Shown piece after piece: positions 35,330 to 44,644 of a stretch of 64,000 nucleotides of DNA. Both the position numbers and the translations under genes were made by a program. The stretch is taken from NCBI RefSeq assembly GCF_029632765.1, contig NZ_CP121247.1, forward strand, positions 806,001 to 870,000, written 5' to 3'. Below the pieces are notes generated by a model. It saw only the letters and a list, made by a program, of their open reading frames with translations, searched no databases and was not told the origin of the DNA. The DNA is from Arcanobacterium wilhelmae (GTDB taxonomy: Bacteria > Actinomycetota > Actinomycetes > Actinomycetales > Actinomycetaceae). Every line of letters starts with the position of its first letter. Position 1 is the first letter of the stretch.

Positions 35330-35351
35330 TAATCACAAAACTCGCTGAAGA

Positions 35352-35723
35352 TTAGTCCTCATAGCCCGAGTTCTGCGGCTGGGTAGCCTTCTTCACTTCG
35401 TTCATATCGAGGTTCTTTGCCTGCTCGATCAGGTCCTCGAGCTGGGCGGCCGGAAGCGCGCCAGCGCCACGGTAAAGCTGAACACCATCGCGGTAAATAA
35501 ACAGGGTCGGAATGGACATCACACCGTAGGTCTGGGCGATCTCCGTCTGAGCGTCAACATCGACCTTTCCGAACGTGATCTCCGGGTACTTCTCCGACGC
35601 AGCCTCAAAAGTGGGGCCAAACTGGCGGCACGGGCCGCACCATGCTGCCCAGAAATCGAGAATGGCGATGCCATCGCCGATGGTGTCGTTCAGGTTTGCG
35701 GAAGTAATTTCGATGGTTGCCAT
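35352..35723 (-). CDS. trxA: Thioredoxin
   Basis: 123-aa thioredoxin with the WCGPC redox site (FWAAWCGPCRQFGP, about residues 26-37) and the cis-proline loop SIPTLF. The C-terminal about 15 residues are an extra polar tail. Good GAAAGG site. It reduces protein disulfides in the cytoplasm. Monocistronic; shares the terminator with the LLM gene. Confidence 0.92.
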   Translation of the reverse strand: MATIEITSANLNDTIGDGIAILDFWAAWCGPCRQFGPTFEAASEKYPEITFGKVDVDAQTEIAQTYGVMSIPTLFIYRDGVQLYRGAGALPAAQLEDLIEQAKNLDMNEVKKATQPQNSGYED

Positions 35724-35885
35724 GGAAAGCCTTTCTTCGGTTCGGGCCGTTACGTGAGTTCTAACGATCTCGTCGGAGTTTTATTCCCGATATATTGGAC
35801 TAAACTCCAACTCTCACGTGTTGCCATATATTATGGCATGTCGGAGAACTAATATTTTCAGTTTTACAACCCACGAGGGGGATGA

Positions 35886-37166
35886 ATGGCGCAGACATCG
35901 AGCGACGTAGCGCGTGAGGGTGTGGAGAGAGTTGCGCGGCGCGCGAAATCCGCGGCGCGTGTGCTGCGTCAGTGCGGAACCGCGCAGAAAAACAGCGTCC
36001 TGAATGCGATCGCCGACGCGTTAGAGATGAACACGGACGTGATTGTTTCGGCGAATGCTCGCGATCTTGCAGCTGGTCGTACAGCGGGAACGTCTGCTGG
36101 CCTTCTCGATCGCCTCATGCTCGACGGCGAACGTGTTCGATCGATCGCGAACGCCGTTCGAAACGTTGCCGCTCTGCCTGACCCCGTGGGTAACGTGGTG
36201 CGTGGCTCGACGTTACCCAACGGGATGAGCTTGATTGAGAAGCGCGTGCCAATGGGCGTGGTCGGAATGATCTACGAGTCACGCCCAAACGTGACGGTCG
36301 ATGCTGCCGTTCTGGCATTGAAATCGGGCAACGCTGCGATTTTGCGTGGTGGGCGTGCGGCAGCGGAATCGAATAAGGAAATCGTGCGAGTCATTCGCGA
36401 AGCGATTGAATCGCAAGGACTGCCTGCAGATCTCGTTGCGAGTGTTGACGAGTTTGGTCGTGAAGGCTCCGTTGCATTGATGCGTGCTCGCGGACTCGTG
36501 GATCTCGTCATCCCACGTGGGGGAGCCGGGCTCATCCAGACGGTTGTACGGGAGGCGACCGTCCCGGTGATCGAGACCGGCGTTGGTAACGTGCACGTCT
36601 ACGTCGATGAAGCGGCCGACGTCGCGAAAGCCCTTCCGATCGTCATGAATGCGAAAACCCAGCGAGTTGGCGTGTGTAACGCTGCGGAAACTCTCCTCGT
36701 CCACGAAAAGATCGCGCCTTCGTTCCTCCCTGCGATGCTTGACGCTCTTTCCACCGCCGGAGTGGTGCTCCACGCGGATGCGGCCTCGAAAGCTTTCGCA
36801 CCGGCGTCGGGAAACGTTGTGGACGCCACAGAAACCGACTGGGAGACGGAATATCTTGCCCTCGAGCTTGCCGTGAAGGTCGTGGCGGACGTCGACGACG
36901 CCATCGAGCACATTTTGCGCTATACGTCGGGGCACACGGAAGCGATCGTGTCGGAGAACTACTCGACGATCCGTCATTTCGTTGATTCGATGGATTCAGC
37001 AGTCGTTGCTGTGAATGCGTCAACGAGGTTCACGGACGGAGGCGAGTTCGGGCTCGGCGCTGAGATTGGCATCTCGACCCAGAAGCTGCACGCTCGTGGG
37101 CCGATGGGGCTTGAGGCTCTCACCACCACAACGTGGATCCTGCAAGGAGACGGAAATGTCCGATAA
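35886..37166 (+). CDS. proA: Gamma-glutamyl phosphate reductase
   Basis: Second enzyme of proline synthesis (glutamyl phosphate to glutamate semialdehyde). 426 aa with the catalytic cysteine in [14 protein letters not shown], the preceding [12 protein letters not shown], and C-terminal [20 protein letters not shown]. An out-of-frame ATG lies 4 nt upstream; the in-frame 35886 ATG follows GAGGGGGATGA. Its 3' end overlaps the nadD start by 11 nt, so the two are coupled. Confidence 0.95.
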   Translation: MAQTSSDVAREGVERVARRAKSAARVLRQCGTAQKNSVLNAIADALEMNTDVIVSANARDLAAGRTAGTSAGLLDRLMLDGERVRSIANAVRNVAALPDPVGNVVRGSTLPNGMSLIEKRVPMGVVGMIYESRPNVTVDAAVLALKSGNAAILRGGRAAAESNKEIVRVIREAIESQGLPADLVASVDEFGREGSVALMRARGLVDLVIPRGGAGLIQTVVREATVPVIETGVGNVHVYVDEAADVAKALPIVMNAKTQRVGVCNAAETLLVHEKIAPSFLPAMLDALSTAGVVLHADAASKAFAPASGNVVDATETDWETEYLALELAVKVVADVDDAIEHILRYTSGHTEAIVSENYSTIRHFVDSMDSAVVAVNASTRFTDGGEFGLGAEIGISTQKLHARGPMGLEALTTTTWILQGDGNVR

Positions 37167-37899
37167 CACGTGGATCGACCCGTCGTCGGGAGAGGTTCGC
37201 AACCGCGAAAGTCTGCTTTACAACGAAACCGAGCACCGGCGTCGTCGAATCGGGATTATGGGCGGAACATTCGACCCGATCCACAACGGGCACCTCGTGG
37301 CAGCCTCGGAAGTGCAACACTACTTTGATCTCGACGAAGTGGTGTTTGTTCCCACCGCCGAACAGCCCTTCAAGAAGGGCAAGCGAGTAACGTTCGCTGA
37401 ACATCGGTACTTGATGACCGTGATCGCGACTGCTCCCAACCCGCGCTTTTCTGTATCGCGGGTGGATATCGATCGTGGTGGAACAACTTACACCATCGAC
37501 ACGCTTCGCGATCTGCGAAAAGTGTATCCCGACGCAGAAATGTTCTTCATTACGGGTGCTGACGTGCTCCCGCAAATCCTGCGGTGGAAGGACCAAGAGG
37601 AACTCTGGGACCTCGCACATTTCGTTGGTGTGAACCGGCCTGGCCACGTTCTCGATACGTCGGCATTGCCGGAAGGATCCGTTTCCGTGCTCGAAATTCC
37701 GGCGATGGCAATCTCTTCGACGGGCGTGCGAAACCGCGTCGCGAGCGGGGTTCCCGTGTGGTATCTCATGCCTGATGGGGTAGTTCGCTATATCAGCAAG
37801 TATCATTTGTATAGACCAGAGGAAGCGATTACGACTGCCCTTGCGTCGGTCGTTGGCGACTACGAGCCAAATGCCGATCCTGGGAAGGAGATTTTATGA
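37156..37899 (+). CDS. nadD: Nicotinate-nucleotide adenylyltransferase
   Basis: NAD synthesis enzyme (nicotinate mononucleotide + ATP to deamido-NAD). Start 37156 has AAGGAGA and gives 247 aa. A 30-residue leader precedes [17 protein letters not shown] (nucleotidyltransferase HxGH motif). Later motifs are [17 protein letters not shown] and the [10 protein letters not shown] signature. Followed with overlap by a membrane protein gene and then rsfS, the usual nadD-rsfS neighbourhood. Confidence 0.95.
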   Translation: MSDNTWIDPSSGEVRNRESLLYNETEHRRRRIGIMGGTFDPIHNGHLVAASEVQHYFDLDEVVFVPTAEQPFKKGKRVTFAEHRYLMTVIATAPNPRFSVSRVDIDRGGTTYTIDTLRDLRKVYPDAEMFFITGADVLPQILRWKDQEELWDLAHFVGVNRPGHVLDTSALPEGSVSVLEIPAMAISSTGVRNRVASGVPVWYLMPDGVVRYISKYHLYRPEEAITTALASVVGDYEPNADPGKEIL

Positions 37900-38831
37900 G
37901 TGACACACCGCGATTGAGTAGGCGGGAGCTGAAGGCACAAGGCAAGCTCACAACCCGCCCGGCGAACGCCACGCCTCTCACAGAAACCGCTGAGCTTCGC
38001 CTCGGGCGAATGTCGCGCAAGGAGATGCGCCTGCGCGAGAAAGAGGAGGCTCGTAAGGCCGCGGAAGAAGCCGAGAAAGCTGCAGCCGAAGCACGCGCGG
38101 CAAAGGAAGCTGAAGAAGCCGCAGCCGAAGCGCGCGCGGCAAAGGAAGCTGAAGAAGCAGCCGCCGCTGCGGCTCAGGCTGAAAAGGAATCGGCGCAGGC
38201 CGCGCAGGAGGCAGAAGCAGTCCAGGCGGCCGACGTCGCGCAACCTGAGGCGCCTGAAGAGAATCAAACCGCCGTTGCGTCCGACGAAGAAACTGCGCCT
38301 GCTCAGGAAGAAGCAGTGCAAAATCCAGCAGTAGAGGAAGAACCTGCGGAAGAACCGGCAACCGCCGAACAGCCAGTGGCAGATCAAGAGGCTCAGCCGA
38401 AGGCCGAGGAACAGGCCGAATCTGCGGATGCTGAAAGCCCTGAACGCAAGTCGGTGTTCGATCGTTTTGAAAGCAACGAGGAAGAGGGCGCCGATGAGGA
38501 GCCGTCGCTTCGTAGCCGCTTGACCTCCATGACTGCACGCGACAATTCCTCGATCGGCGCGGACGAAGCACCCGGCGTCGTTAAGGCACAGCCTGAGCGC
38601 GAAGCGGACGAGGATTCTCACGCCACCGAGAAGGTCGAGGCGGTTACGGATCCGAACTACGCAGATTTTGAGGATGAAGAGGATGAAGAGCCGTCAACGT
38701 GGCGTTCGATCCTCGGCTGGATTCTCATCATTCTGATTGGTGTGCTGGTGGGCTATCTCGTGGGCACCTGGATGAACCAGACACTGTTCTCGCTCGGCGC
38801 CCTGCCGGCGGCTACCACACTTCTTCTTTAA
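37896..38831 (+). CDS. Ala/Glu-rich, C-terminally membrane-anchored protein
   Basis: 311 aa. The N-terminus is basic ([12 protein letters not shown]) and followed by a long charged, Ala/Glu-rich coiled-coil or disordered stretch (about 45-250). One membrane helix near the C-terminus ([20 protein letters not shown], about 272-291) leaves a short outer tail. Residues 63-88 are an exact-type duplication of 13 residues (see the 39-bp repeat). Overlaps nadD by 4 nt. Actinomycetes often have a membrane protein between nadD and rsfS, but no function is known to me. Confidence 0.75.
   Translation: MSDTPRLSRRELKAQGKLTTRPANATPLTETAELRLGRMSRKEMRLREKEEARKAAEEAEKAAAEARAAKEAEEAAAEARAAKEAEEAAAAAAQAEKESAQAAQEAEAVQAADVAQPEAPEENQTAVASDEETAPAQEEAVQNPAVEEEPAEEPATAEQPVADQEAQPKAEEQAESADAESPERKSVFDRFESNEEEGADEEPSLRSRLTSMTARDNSSIGADEAPGVVKAQPEREADEDSHATEKVEAVTDPNYADFEDEEDEEPSTWRSILGWILIILIGVLVGYLVGTWMNQTLFSLGALPAATTLLL
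38082..38159 (+). repeat. 39-bp tandem repeat inside the Ala/Glu-rich gene
   Basis: Two copies, 38082-38120 and 38121-38159, nearly identical, each encoding [13 protein letters not shown]. In-frame unit, so copy number can change without breaking the protein. Confidence 0.8.
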
Positions 38832-38851
38832 TGAAGCGCGAAAGGACTTTT

Positions 38852-39316
38852 GTGAGCGCAACACCTGAATCTATTGAGATGGCGATCGTTGCCGCACGGG
38901 CAGCGTCGGACATGAAGGCCACGTCGATCGTTGCGATTGACGTTTCCGAGCGTCTCGTGATCACCGACGCTTTCGTGGTCGTATCCGGATCGACCGAACG
39001 CCAGGTGCGTTCACTGGTTGATTCGATCGAAGAAGCAATGCACAAGGCCGGGCACAAGCGTGTGCGCCGTGAAGGTACCGAGGGTGAGGCCCACTGGGTG
39101 CTCATTGATTTCGGTGCCGTGATGGTGCATGTTCAGCAAGATGAGGATCGCGAGTTCTATGCTCTGGAGAAGCTATGGGCGGATTGCCCCAGGATTGAGC
39201 TTCCGGAGGATGTCACGGTGGAGCGCGAGCCGGAGCGTTCGTCGCTGATGGATTTCTACTCCTGGGAAGGCGAGTCTACCGACGCCGGTGAGGGCGATGT
39301 GGAGGTCGCCGAGTGA
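38852..39316 (+). CDS. rsfS: Ribosomal silencing factor RsfS
   Basis: Binds L14 on the 50S subunit and blocks subunit joining when nutrients are low. I choose GTG 38852, which has GCGAAAGGA 5 nt upstream; an ATG at 38831 that shares a base with the preceding stop is also open. 154 aa with the core KATSIVAIDVSERLVITDAF, SGSTERQVRSLVDSIEEAM, GEAHWVLIDFGAVMVHV and REFYALEKLWAD. The C-terminal about 35 residues are an acidic tail. Overlaps the phosphatase gene by 4 nt. Confidence 0.93.
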   Translation: MSATPESIEMAIVAARAASDMKATSIVAIDVSERLVITDAFVVVSGSTERQVRSLVDSIEEAMHKAGHKRVRREGTEGEAHWVLIDFGAVMVHVQQDEDREFYALEKLWADCPRIELPEDVTVEREPERSSLMDFYSWEGESTDAGEGDVEVAE

Positions 39317-39966
39317 GTGCTTCCACGGTGATACTGTGGCGCCACGGGCAAACTGATTTCAACAAACTCCGCCGAATCCAAGGCGCATCCGATATCGCGT
39401 TGAATGCTACTGGGATTGCGCAGGCACAGCGTGCCGCGAAGCAGCTGGTCAAGCTCGGTATTGATCAGATCGTCGTTTCGGATCTTGGGCGTGCCCAGGC
39501 CACGGCGGATGCTGCGGCAAAGCGGCTTGGTGTCACCCCGGTCGTCGACTCTCGCTTGCGAGAGCGCGGCTACGGCCTGTGGGAGGGGAAGACCTCCGAG
39601 GAAATCCAAGAGCTGTGGCCGAGCGAGTGGGCCACCTGGCGTACGGGCGCCGATCCGGTCGGGGTTGGCGTGGAGCGGCGGGACGACGCCGGTGCGCGTT
39701 TTGCGCAGGCGGTGACGGAGCACGCGAATGCGGCTCCGGATGGGTCGACGCTTCTCGTGGTGGCGCACGGGGGGATTATTTCGTGTGGGATCGTGAGCTT
39801 GTTCGGCGGGCATCCGTCGAGTTTCTACCCTCTTGTTGTGCTCGATAACTGCCATTGGGCAGTGCTGAAGGCCGGGCAAGTGGAGGGAAGCTGGAGGCTT
39901 CGGTCGTATAACAGGATGCTGGCGCACAGTGAAGATGTGGACCTGATTCCTGAGATTATTGGCTAG
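39313..39966 (+). CDS. Histidine phosphatase family protein (phosphoglycerate mutase-like)
   Basis: 217 aa. N-terminal RHGQTDFN catalytic motif, LRERGYGLWEGK (conserved Glu), and the second catalytic His in VVAHGGIIS. Members remove phosphates from small molecules; the substrate cannot be told. GTG start overlaps rsfS. Last gene of proA-nadD-orf-rsfS-orf. Confidence 0.9.
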   Translation: MSASTVILWRHGQTDFNKLRRIQGASDIALNATGIAQAQRAAKQLVKLGIDQIVVSDLGRAQATADAAAKRLGVTPVVDSRLRERGYGLWEGKTSEEIQELWPSEWATWRTGADPVGVGVERRDDAGARFAQAVTEHANAAPDGSTLLVVAHGGIISCGIVSLFGGHPSSFYPLVVLDNCHWAVLKAGQVEGSWRLRSYNRMLAHSEDVDLIPEIIG

Positions 39967-40065
39967 TTCCCACGGTTTCGATCGGCGGTGATCTGTTTCA
40001 CTCGAGTAGAGCGGATCTGGATTGGCCAAATCGGGGATCGGCGCGTAATATTAATCAGGTCTTAC

Positions 40066-40138
40066 GGGGCATTGGCGCAGTTGGTAGCGCGCTTCCATGG
40101 CATGGAAGAGGTCAGGGGTTCGAATCCCCTATGCTCCA
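40066..40138 (+). tRNA. tRNA-Ala (anticodon GGC)
   Basis: 73-nt cloverleaf: acceptor GGGGCAT with ATGCTCC, including the G3-U70 pair that marks alanine tRNAs; anticodon stem CTTCC/GGAAG with loop ATGGCAT (anticodon GGC); T arm GGGG-TTCGAAT-CCCC. CCA is not encoded. Confidence 0.95.
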
Positions 40139-40145
40139 CAATCAG

Positions 40146-40173
40146 AATCCCGAACGGCGTAGCCGTCCGGGAT
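40146..40173 (+). terminator. Hairpin after the tRNA
   Basis: 14-bp stem with one mismatch beginning 8 nt after the tRNA, 3-nt loop at about 40160. Probably ends the tRNA transcript. Confidence 0.5.
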
Positions 40174-40246
40174 TCGCTGTATTTCCGCAGCGCGAGCTCG
40201 CTCGCGGCGGAGGAAAATACGGCGAAGCCGGTGCTGACGTGAAACG

Positions 40247-40984
40247 TCAGCGTGGGCACTCCGCCAGCACTCTTGCCATCGCGTCTTTTTCTTGGCGGGT
40301 CACGCTCAGTCCCCATGTGCTTTTGACCTGGATTTGCATGGTCACGTACGTGCAACGGAACTCGCGGTTGGGCGGGAGCCATTCGGCGGCGTCGGCCGCT
40401 GACTTTTCTTGGTTTGCGGGGCCATCGACGGCGAGGAGGTTCGTGGGCTCGTTGGCGAAACGTTCGCGGGTGGCAGCGTCCCACTCCCATGCGCCTGAGC
40501 GCCAAGCGTTGCCCAACGCGATGACGTGATCGATTTGTACGGCTTCCGATGTTTTCGGCCCGCGGACGAAGTTGATCGAGTTTCCGGTGTACGGATCTGC
40601 AAGCTGGCCACGAAGCACAACGCAATCGTGAGTGCGCGGCTTAAAGGTGACCGAGCGCAGGTCTCGAGCGAGAATGTCGTTGCGGGTGTCGCATCCGTTA
40701 CGGTCGACGTCGGCCCAGGCCTGCCCGAAGGCGCTCCGTTTGTACTGTGGCGCACCTTCGCTCGCTCGCACGGGGAGCGCAGCGAGCGCACGCACAATCT
40801 CCGTATCGGGCAACACGAGCACTGGCGGGCGCGAGAGTGGCCCGCGCCAGTTGCTGGGCGTGAGCTTCACACCGAAACGGGCCTCCAGCCCTCCGACGTC
40901 GGGCCCGAGCCCGGGTACGAAAAGCCAGGCGACGAGCGCGACGAGCGCCGCCGCAACCCACCGAGATCGCCTGCGTTTTCTCAC
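40247..40984 (-). CDS. Secreted or membrane-anchored HNH nuclease (DUF1524)
   Basis: 245 aa from GTG 40984 (GGGAGAA site). A basic start plus one hydrophobic helix (VAAALVALVAWLFVPG) exports the domain or anchors it outside. The C-terminal half is the DUF1524 HNH fold: IDHVIALGNAWRSGAWEW, FANEPTNLLAVDGPANQEKS, AAEWLPPNREFRC. The catalytic D-H pair and the N residues are intact. Such extracellular nucleases are common in actinobacteria and may be used for nutrient DNA, competition or competence. The gene is separate and divergent from dagK. Confidence 0.85.
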   Translation of the reverse strand: MRKRRRSRWVAAALVALVAWLFVPGLGPDVGGLEARFGVKLTPSNWRGPLSRPPVLVLPDTEIVRALAALPVRASEGAPQYKRSAFGQAWADVDRNGCDTRNDILARDLRSVTFKPRTHDCVVLRGQLADPYTGNSINFVRGPKTSEAVQIDHVIALGNAWRSGAWEWDAATRERFANEPTNLLAVDGPANQEKSAADAAEWLPPNREFRCTYVTMQIQVKSTWGLSVTRQEKDAMARVLAECPR

Positions 40985-41054
40985 CTGTCGATTCTCCCAC
41001 GAACAGCATCGCCAGCCGCGAACTTTTCCACAGGCGAGTGTGAGTGCCGGTCCG

Positions 41055-41060
41055 TAGGAT
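41055..41060 (+). promoter_or_regulatory. -10 hexamer before the lipid kinase gene
   Basis: TAGGAT ends 6 nt before the ATG. A G-run (41061-41065) is too close to be a ribosome site, so a leaderless start is likely. Confidence 0.45.
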
Positions 41061-41066
41061 GGGGGC

Positions 41067-42029
41067 ATGGCAAAAATCCGCTTCGTGCTCTCTCGCAGTG
41101 CCGGCCGTGGCCGGGCGCACCGGCTTGTCGACGCAATCCGGCGTGTCTACCCGAACGCCACTCACACGCGCGTCGGTTCCTCGCGCGAAGCGGCGGGTGA
41201 CGTGACGATCTCGATGACGTACGGGCCAGCTGACGTCGCGCAGCTTGCGCGTGAGTGGCGCGAGTGGCACGGTGCAGATGGCGTTGTGTACGTGGCTGGT
41301 GGCGACGGCTCAGTCAGCGAAACCGCTTCCGCTCTTGCAGGTAGCGAGTGTGCGTTCGGCGTGATCCCGATGGGGAGTGGGAATGACTTTGCGCGCGGCC
41401 TCTACAATGGCGATGTGGGGGAGCGTGCAGCACTGGCTTTGGTCGCGGGTACCGTAGCGCCCCAGGTACGTCCAATCGATCTTCTGCAGGTCAACGACGT
41501 GACCTGCGTGAACGTGTTCTCCCTCGGCTACGACACTCGGATCCTGCGCAATGCCATGCGCGTCGGGCGCGCAGTGCCGTTCGCTGGCTCTCTCGCGTAC
41601 CCGATCGCCGTCGTCGGAGCGGTCGGCATGCGAAAACGGGATTTCGTGCGCGTCTTGGGCACCGACGTCGGCGGCGAAAAGCTCCGGATTGAGCAGGACG
41701 TGACCGTGTGTGCCGTCGGGAATGGGCGCTTCTACGGCGGCGGCTACCAGCCGCTCCCTGAGGCAAAAATCGACGACGGTGTGGCGGATTTTCTTTATTC
41801 GGAGCCTGTTGGATTGATGGGATTTGCGGCGGTGATTGGCAAGTATCGCGGCGGCTCGCATGTGGGGGACCGGCGCGTGCATATGCGGCGAGTGCGTTCA
41901 CTCGTAATTGAGGGCGAGCGCGAGTTGCTGTGGAATGTGGACGGGCAAATCCATGAAAGCTCACGGATCGCAATCCACGTTTTGCCTGGCGCCGTGAGAC
42001 TTGCCCTCCCGACGCCGGACCGTTCGTAG
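41067..42029 (+). CDS. Diacylglycerol kinase family lipid kinase
   Basis: 320 aa, cytoplasmic or membrane-peripheral. It has the GGDGS signature (VYVAGGDGSVSETASAL, about 76-92) and the following PMGSGNDFARGL substrate motif, as in DgkB/YegS-type kinases that phosphorylate diacylglycerol or related lipids. The C-terminal beta-sandwich includes CAVGNGRFYGGGYQPLPEAKIDDG as its usual motif (first part). The substrate is not determined. Starts divergently from the HNH gene. Confidence 0.88.
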   Translation: MAKIRFVLSRSAGRGRAHRLVDAIRRVYPNATHTRVGSSREAAGDVTISMTYGPADVAQLAREWREWHGADGVVYVAGGDGSVSETASALAGSECAFGVIPMGSGNDFARGLYNGDVGERAALALVAGTVAPQVRPIDLLQVNDVTCVNVFSLGYDTRILRNAMRVGRAVPFAGSLAYPIAVVGAVGMRKRDFVRVLGTDVGGEKLRIEQDVTVCAVGNGRFYGGGYQPLPEAKIDDGVADFLYSEPVGLMGFAAVIGKYRGGSHVGDRRVHMRRVRSLVIEGERELLWNVDGQIHESSRIAIHVLPGAVRLALPTPDRS

Positions 42030-42104
42030 CGTCCACGGTGGCACTCACCCTGGAGGCTGACGAAACTGAGTGTCCTAGCTCTCACCTTTTTCCCAGATGT
42101 CGGG

Positions 42105-42110
42105 TACACT
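42105..42110 (+). promoter_or_regulatory. Probable -10 of the PTS operon
   Basis: TACACT lies about 20 nt before the RAT-like site, placing the transcript start near 42117 so the antiterminator target would be at the 5' end of the mRNA. Confidence 0.4.
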
Positions 42111-42130
42111 GAGAGCGTTAGTTTCCATCT

Positions 42131-42184
42131 GGGTGTTACTGATTTTCAGGCATGACCAGGACTTCAGGCGCATCATTGTGCCTG
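42131..42184 (+). promoter_or_regulatory. RAT antiterminator site and overlapping terminator
   Basis: 42131-42157 matches the BglG/LicT RNA antiterminator (RAT) pattern: TGTTACTG, spacer, CAGGCAtgACC. A terminator stem follows (42165-42172 with 42177-42184, TCAT loop), and CAGGCA of the RAT can alternatively pair with TGCCTG at 42179-42184, so the two folds exclude each other. Located just before the LicT-type gene, whose product would bind here when sugar is present. Confidence 0.7.
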
Positions 42185-42206
42185 TGTCGCTCAACGAGGA
42201 GCTCAA

Positions 42207-43034
42207 GTGTCCGAAAGTCCTGCTCGCGTGATTCGCGCGTTCAACAACAACGTGGTTCTTGCACGTGTTGGTGACGCCGAAGTTGTGCTTGCCGGAAAAG
42301 GTATCGGATTCGGCAAGCACCCAGGGGATCTCATTCCATCCGAAGCGATTCAACGTCAATACGTGGAAGCCAACGCAGAACGCATTCAAACACTCAAAGC
42401 GCTTGCTCTGCGCCACCCGGCGCTGGCGGAATCGGTTGCGAACGCCGTCGAAAAGGCGGCCGAGGGGATCGCCGGTGTACACCCGTCCGTGTACGTTGTG
42501 CTGGTCGATCATCTTGCGTTCGCGATCGAGCGCTACCGCGACGGCATGTACGTGCCCAACGAGCTGCTGGGGGAGATCCAGGCCGGATTCCCTCTCGAGT
42601 TCGCTGCTGCGGAGAGGGTTTTGGCAGATGTCTCCAGCAAAATCGGTATCGATCTCCCGATCGACGAGGCCGGATACATTGCTTTGCATTTGAATGCGGC
42701 ACGCACAGGAGCATCGGTCAAGCGATCCGTCGCAATGGCCAACCTCCTGTCGAAGCTTGTGACTGCGGTTGCTGCCCACCTCGGCGCTGAGGTTTCGCGG
42801 CCGGCGATTGCGTCCGAGCTTGCGCGGCTGATTAGCCGCGTGGAGGCGAAGAAGTTTCGGCGCAACGCCGCGACGGAGGCGATCCGGAGCGCGTTGCCGA
42901 AAGAATACGCCTTCGCACACACCATTATCCGAAAGATCCCCGGAACCTCCGTCAATGATGCGGTGTCCGGGGAAGCGGCATTCCTTGCGGTAGCAATGCA
43001 CGGCTGGCGCATGGATGCCGACGCACAAGATTAA
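42207..43034 (+). CDS. BglG/LicT-type transcription antiterminator
   Basis: 275 aa. N-terminal CAT RNA-binding domain (about 1-60: VIRAFNNNVVLA, GKGIGFGK), then PRD1 (about 65-170, LVDHLAFAIERY with a regulatory His) and PRD2 (about 175-275). PTS proteins phosphorylate PRD histidines and so switch RNA binding. GTG start with GAGGAGCT site. The preceding leader has a RAT-like site and terminator, so it probably controls itself and ptsG-crr. Only 11 nt lie between it and the EIICB gene. Confidence 0.92.
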   Translation: MSESPARVIRAFNNNVVLARVGDAEVVLAGKGIGFGKHPGDLIPSEAIQRQYVEANAERIQTLKALALRHPALAESVANAVEKAAEGIAGVHPSVYVVLVDHLAFAIERYRDGMYVPNELLGEIQAGFPLEFAAAERVLADVSSKIGIDLPIDEAGYIALHLNAARTGASVKRSVAMANLLSKLVTAVAAHLGAEVSRPAIASELARLISRVEAKKFRRNAATEAIRSALPKEYAFAHTIIRKIPGTSVNDAVSGEAAFLAVAMHGWRMDADAQD

Positions 43035-43045
43035 GGAGTTTTTCC

Positions 43046-44644
43046 ATGGGAGGAAAGACCATTTCGGGCTTGCAAAAGCTCGGTAAGGCGCTGATGGGCG
43101 CCGTCGCGGTGCTTCCGGTTGCCGCGATCCTCATGGGTATCGGTTACTGGATCGATCCGACAGGCTGGGGCGCAAACTCGATCGTCGCCGCTGTCCTGAT
43201 TAAGGCAGGCGCCGCAGTTCTGGATAACCTTGGCTGGGTGTTTGCCGTGGCGATCGCCTTCGGCCTCGCTCGCGATCACAACGGCGCTGCCGCGCTGTCG
43301 GGCTTCATCGGCTTTGTAACGATCACGAACGTGATCGGTGAAAAGACCGTTGCAGGCTTCCGTGGCGTCGATCTCGAAAAGCTCGACGACGCCGCCAAGC
43401 TGGCGTGGGCTTCCGAAGGCTGGTCGAAGATCGGCCCAGGTAACGTGCTCATCGGTATCCTCGTTGGCTTGCTTGCCGCGTGGGTGTACAACCGCTTCCA
43501 CCGCACGAAGCTCCCGGACTACCTGGCGTTCTTCTCGGGGCGCCGTCTGGTGCCGATCCTGACCTCGCTCTTCTCGATCGTGCTCGCAGGAATTTTGTAC
43601 TTCGTGTGGCCGTTCGTGTTCTCTGGCCTGTTCCACTTCGGCCAGTGGATCCAGACGCTCGGCGCCATGGGGGCTGGTATCTACGGTTTCGCGAACCGCC
43701 TCCTGATCCCTGCCGGTTTGCACCATGCTTTGAACTCGATCTTCTGGTTCGACGTGATCGGCATTAACGACATCAATAACTTCCTCGGTGGTGCTAAGAC
43801 CATCGCGGCGGCTGCCGATGCGACGAACGCGGCAACCTGTGTTGGTGCCGGCTACTGGAACGGTACCTCCTGTGAAGTGATCGGCTACATTGGTCGCTAC
43901 CAGGGTGGCTTCTTCCCGATCATGATGTTTGGCCTGCCGGGTGCGGCGCTCGCCATGTACCTGCGTGCTGATTCGAAGGCGAAGAAGACCACCGGCGCGC
44001 TCATGATGGCCGGCGCCCTGGCATCGTTCTTCACTGGCGTGACCGAGCCGATCGAGTTCTCGTTCATGTTCCTCGCTCCGGCGCTCTACCTTGTCCACGC
44101 GGTTCTCACAGGCATCTCGGTGGCGATCGCGGCAGCGATGCACTGGACTGCGGGCTTCGGCTTCTCTGCAGGCTTTGTGGACATGTTCCTCTCGGCGCGC
44201 AACCCGCTGGCTAACCAGTGGTACATGCTGCTGGTGATGGGTGTGGTGTTCTTCGCAATCTACTTTGCGGTGTTCTACTTCCTCATTGGCGCATTCGACC
44301 TGCGTACGCCGGGCCGCCATGAGGACGAGGACGGAGCCGAGAAGGCAACGCTGACCTCGGATTCCGATTTCGCCGACGCCGCTGCGAAGATTATTGCTGG
44401 TCTGGGCGGCGCGGAGAACATCAACGAGATCGACTACTGCACCACCCGCCTGCGCACCACGGTCCGCGATCACACCAAGGTGAACGAGAAGCTCATCAAG
44501 TCCACCGGGGTGGCCGGAATGATTCGCCCATCGCAAACAGCGGTCCAGGTTGTCGTTGGCCCGCAGGTAGAATTCATGTACGACGAGGTGGCTGGCCAGC
44601 TTGCTTCGTCCAACGTGACGTTGAAGGGCGAGCAGGAGGTCTAA
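43046..44644 (+). CDS. PTS EIICB, glucose/N-acetylglucosamine family
   Basis: 532 aa. EIIC membrane domain (about 1-420; LGKALMGAVAVLPVAAILMG start, GFFPIMMFGLPGAALAMY, GVTEPIEFSFMF) and C-terminal EIIB domain with phosphocysteine Cys465 (EIDYCTTRLRTTV). It imports and phosphorylates a hexose. The pattern fits the PtsG/NagE branch; sequence alone does not decide between glucose and GlcNAc. Coupled to the EIIA gene: its TAA shares no bases but lies directly before GTG. Confidence 0.9.
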   Translation: MGGKTISGLQKLGKALMGAVAVLPVAAILMGIGYWIDPTGWGANSIVAAVLIKAGAAVLDNLGWVFAVAIAFGLARDHNGAAALSGFIGFVTITNVIGEKTVAGFRGVDLEKLDDAAKLAWASEGWSKIGPGNVLIGILVGLLAAWVYNRFHRTKLPDYLAFFSGRRLVPILTSLFSIVLAGILYFVWPFVFSGLFHFGQWIQTLGAMGAGIYGFANRLLIPAGLHHALNSIFWFDVIGINDINNFLGGAKTIAAAADATNAATCVGAGYWNGTSCEVIGYIGRYQGGFFPIMMFGLPGAALAMYLRADSKAKKTTGALMMAGALASFFTGVTEPIEFSFMFLAPALYLVHAVLTGISVAIAAAMHWTAGFGFSAGFVDMFLSARNPLANQWYMLLVMGVVFFAIYFAVFYFLIGAFDLRTPGRHEDEDGAEKATLTSDSDFADAAAKIIAGLGGAENINEIDYCTTRLRTTVRDHTKVNEKLIKSTGVAGMIRPSQTAVQVVVGPQVEFMYDEVAGQLASSNVTLKGEQEV

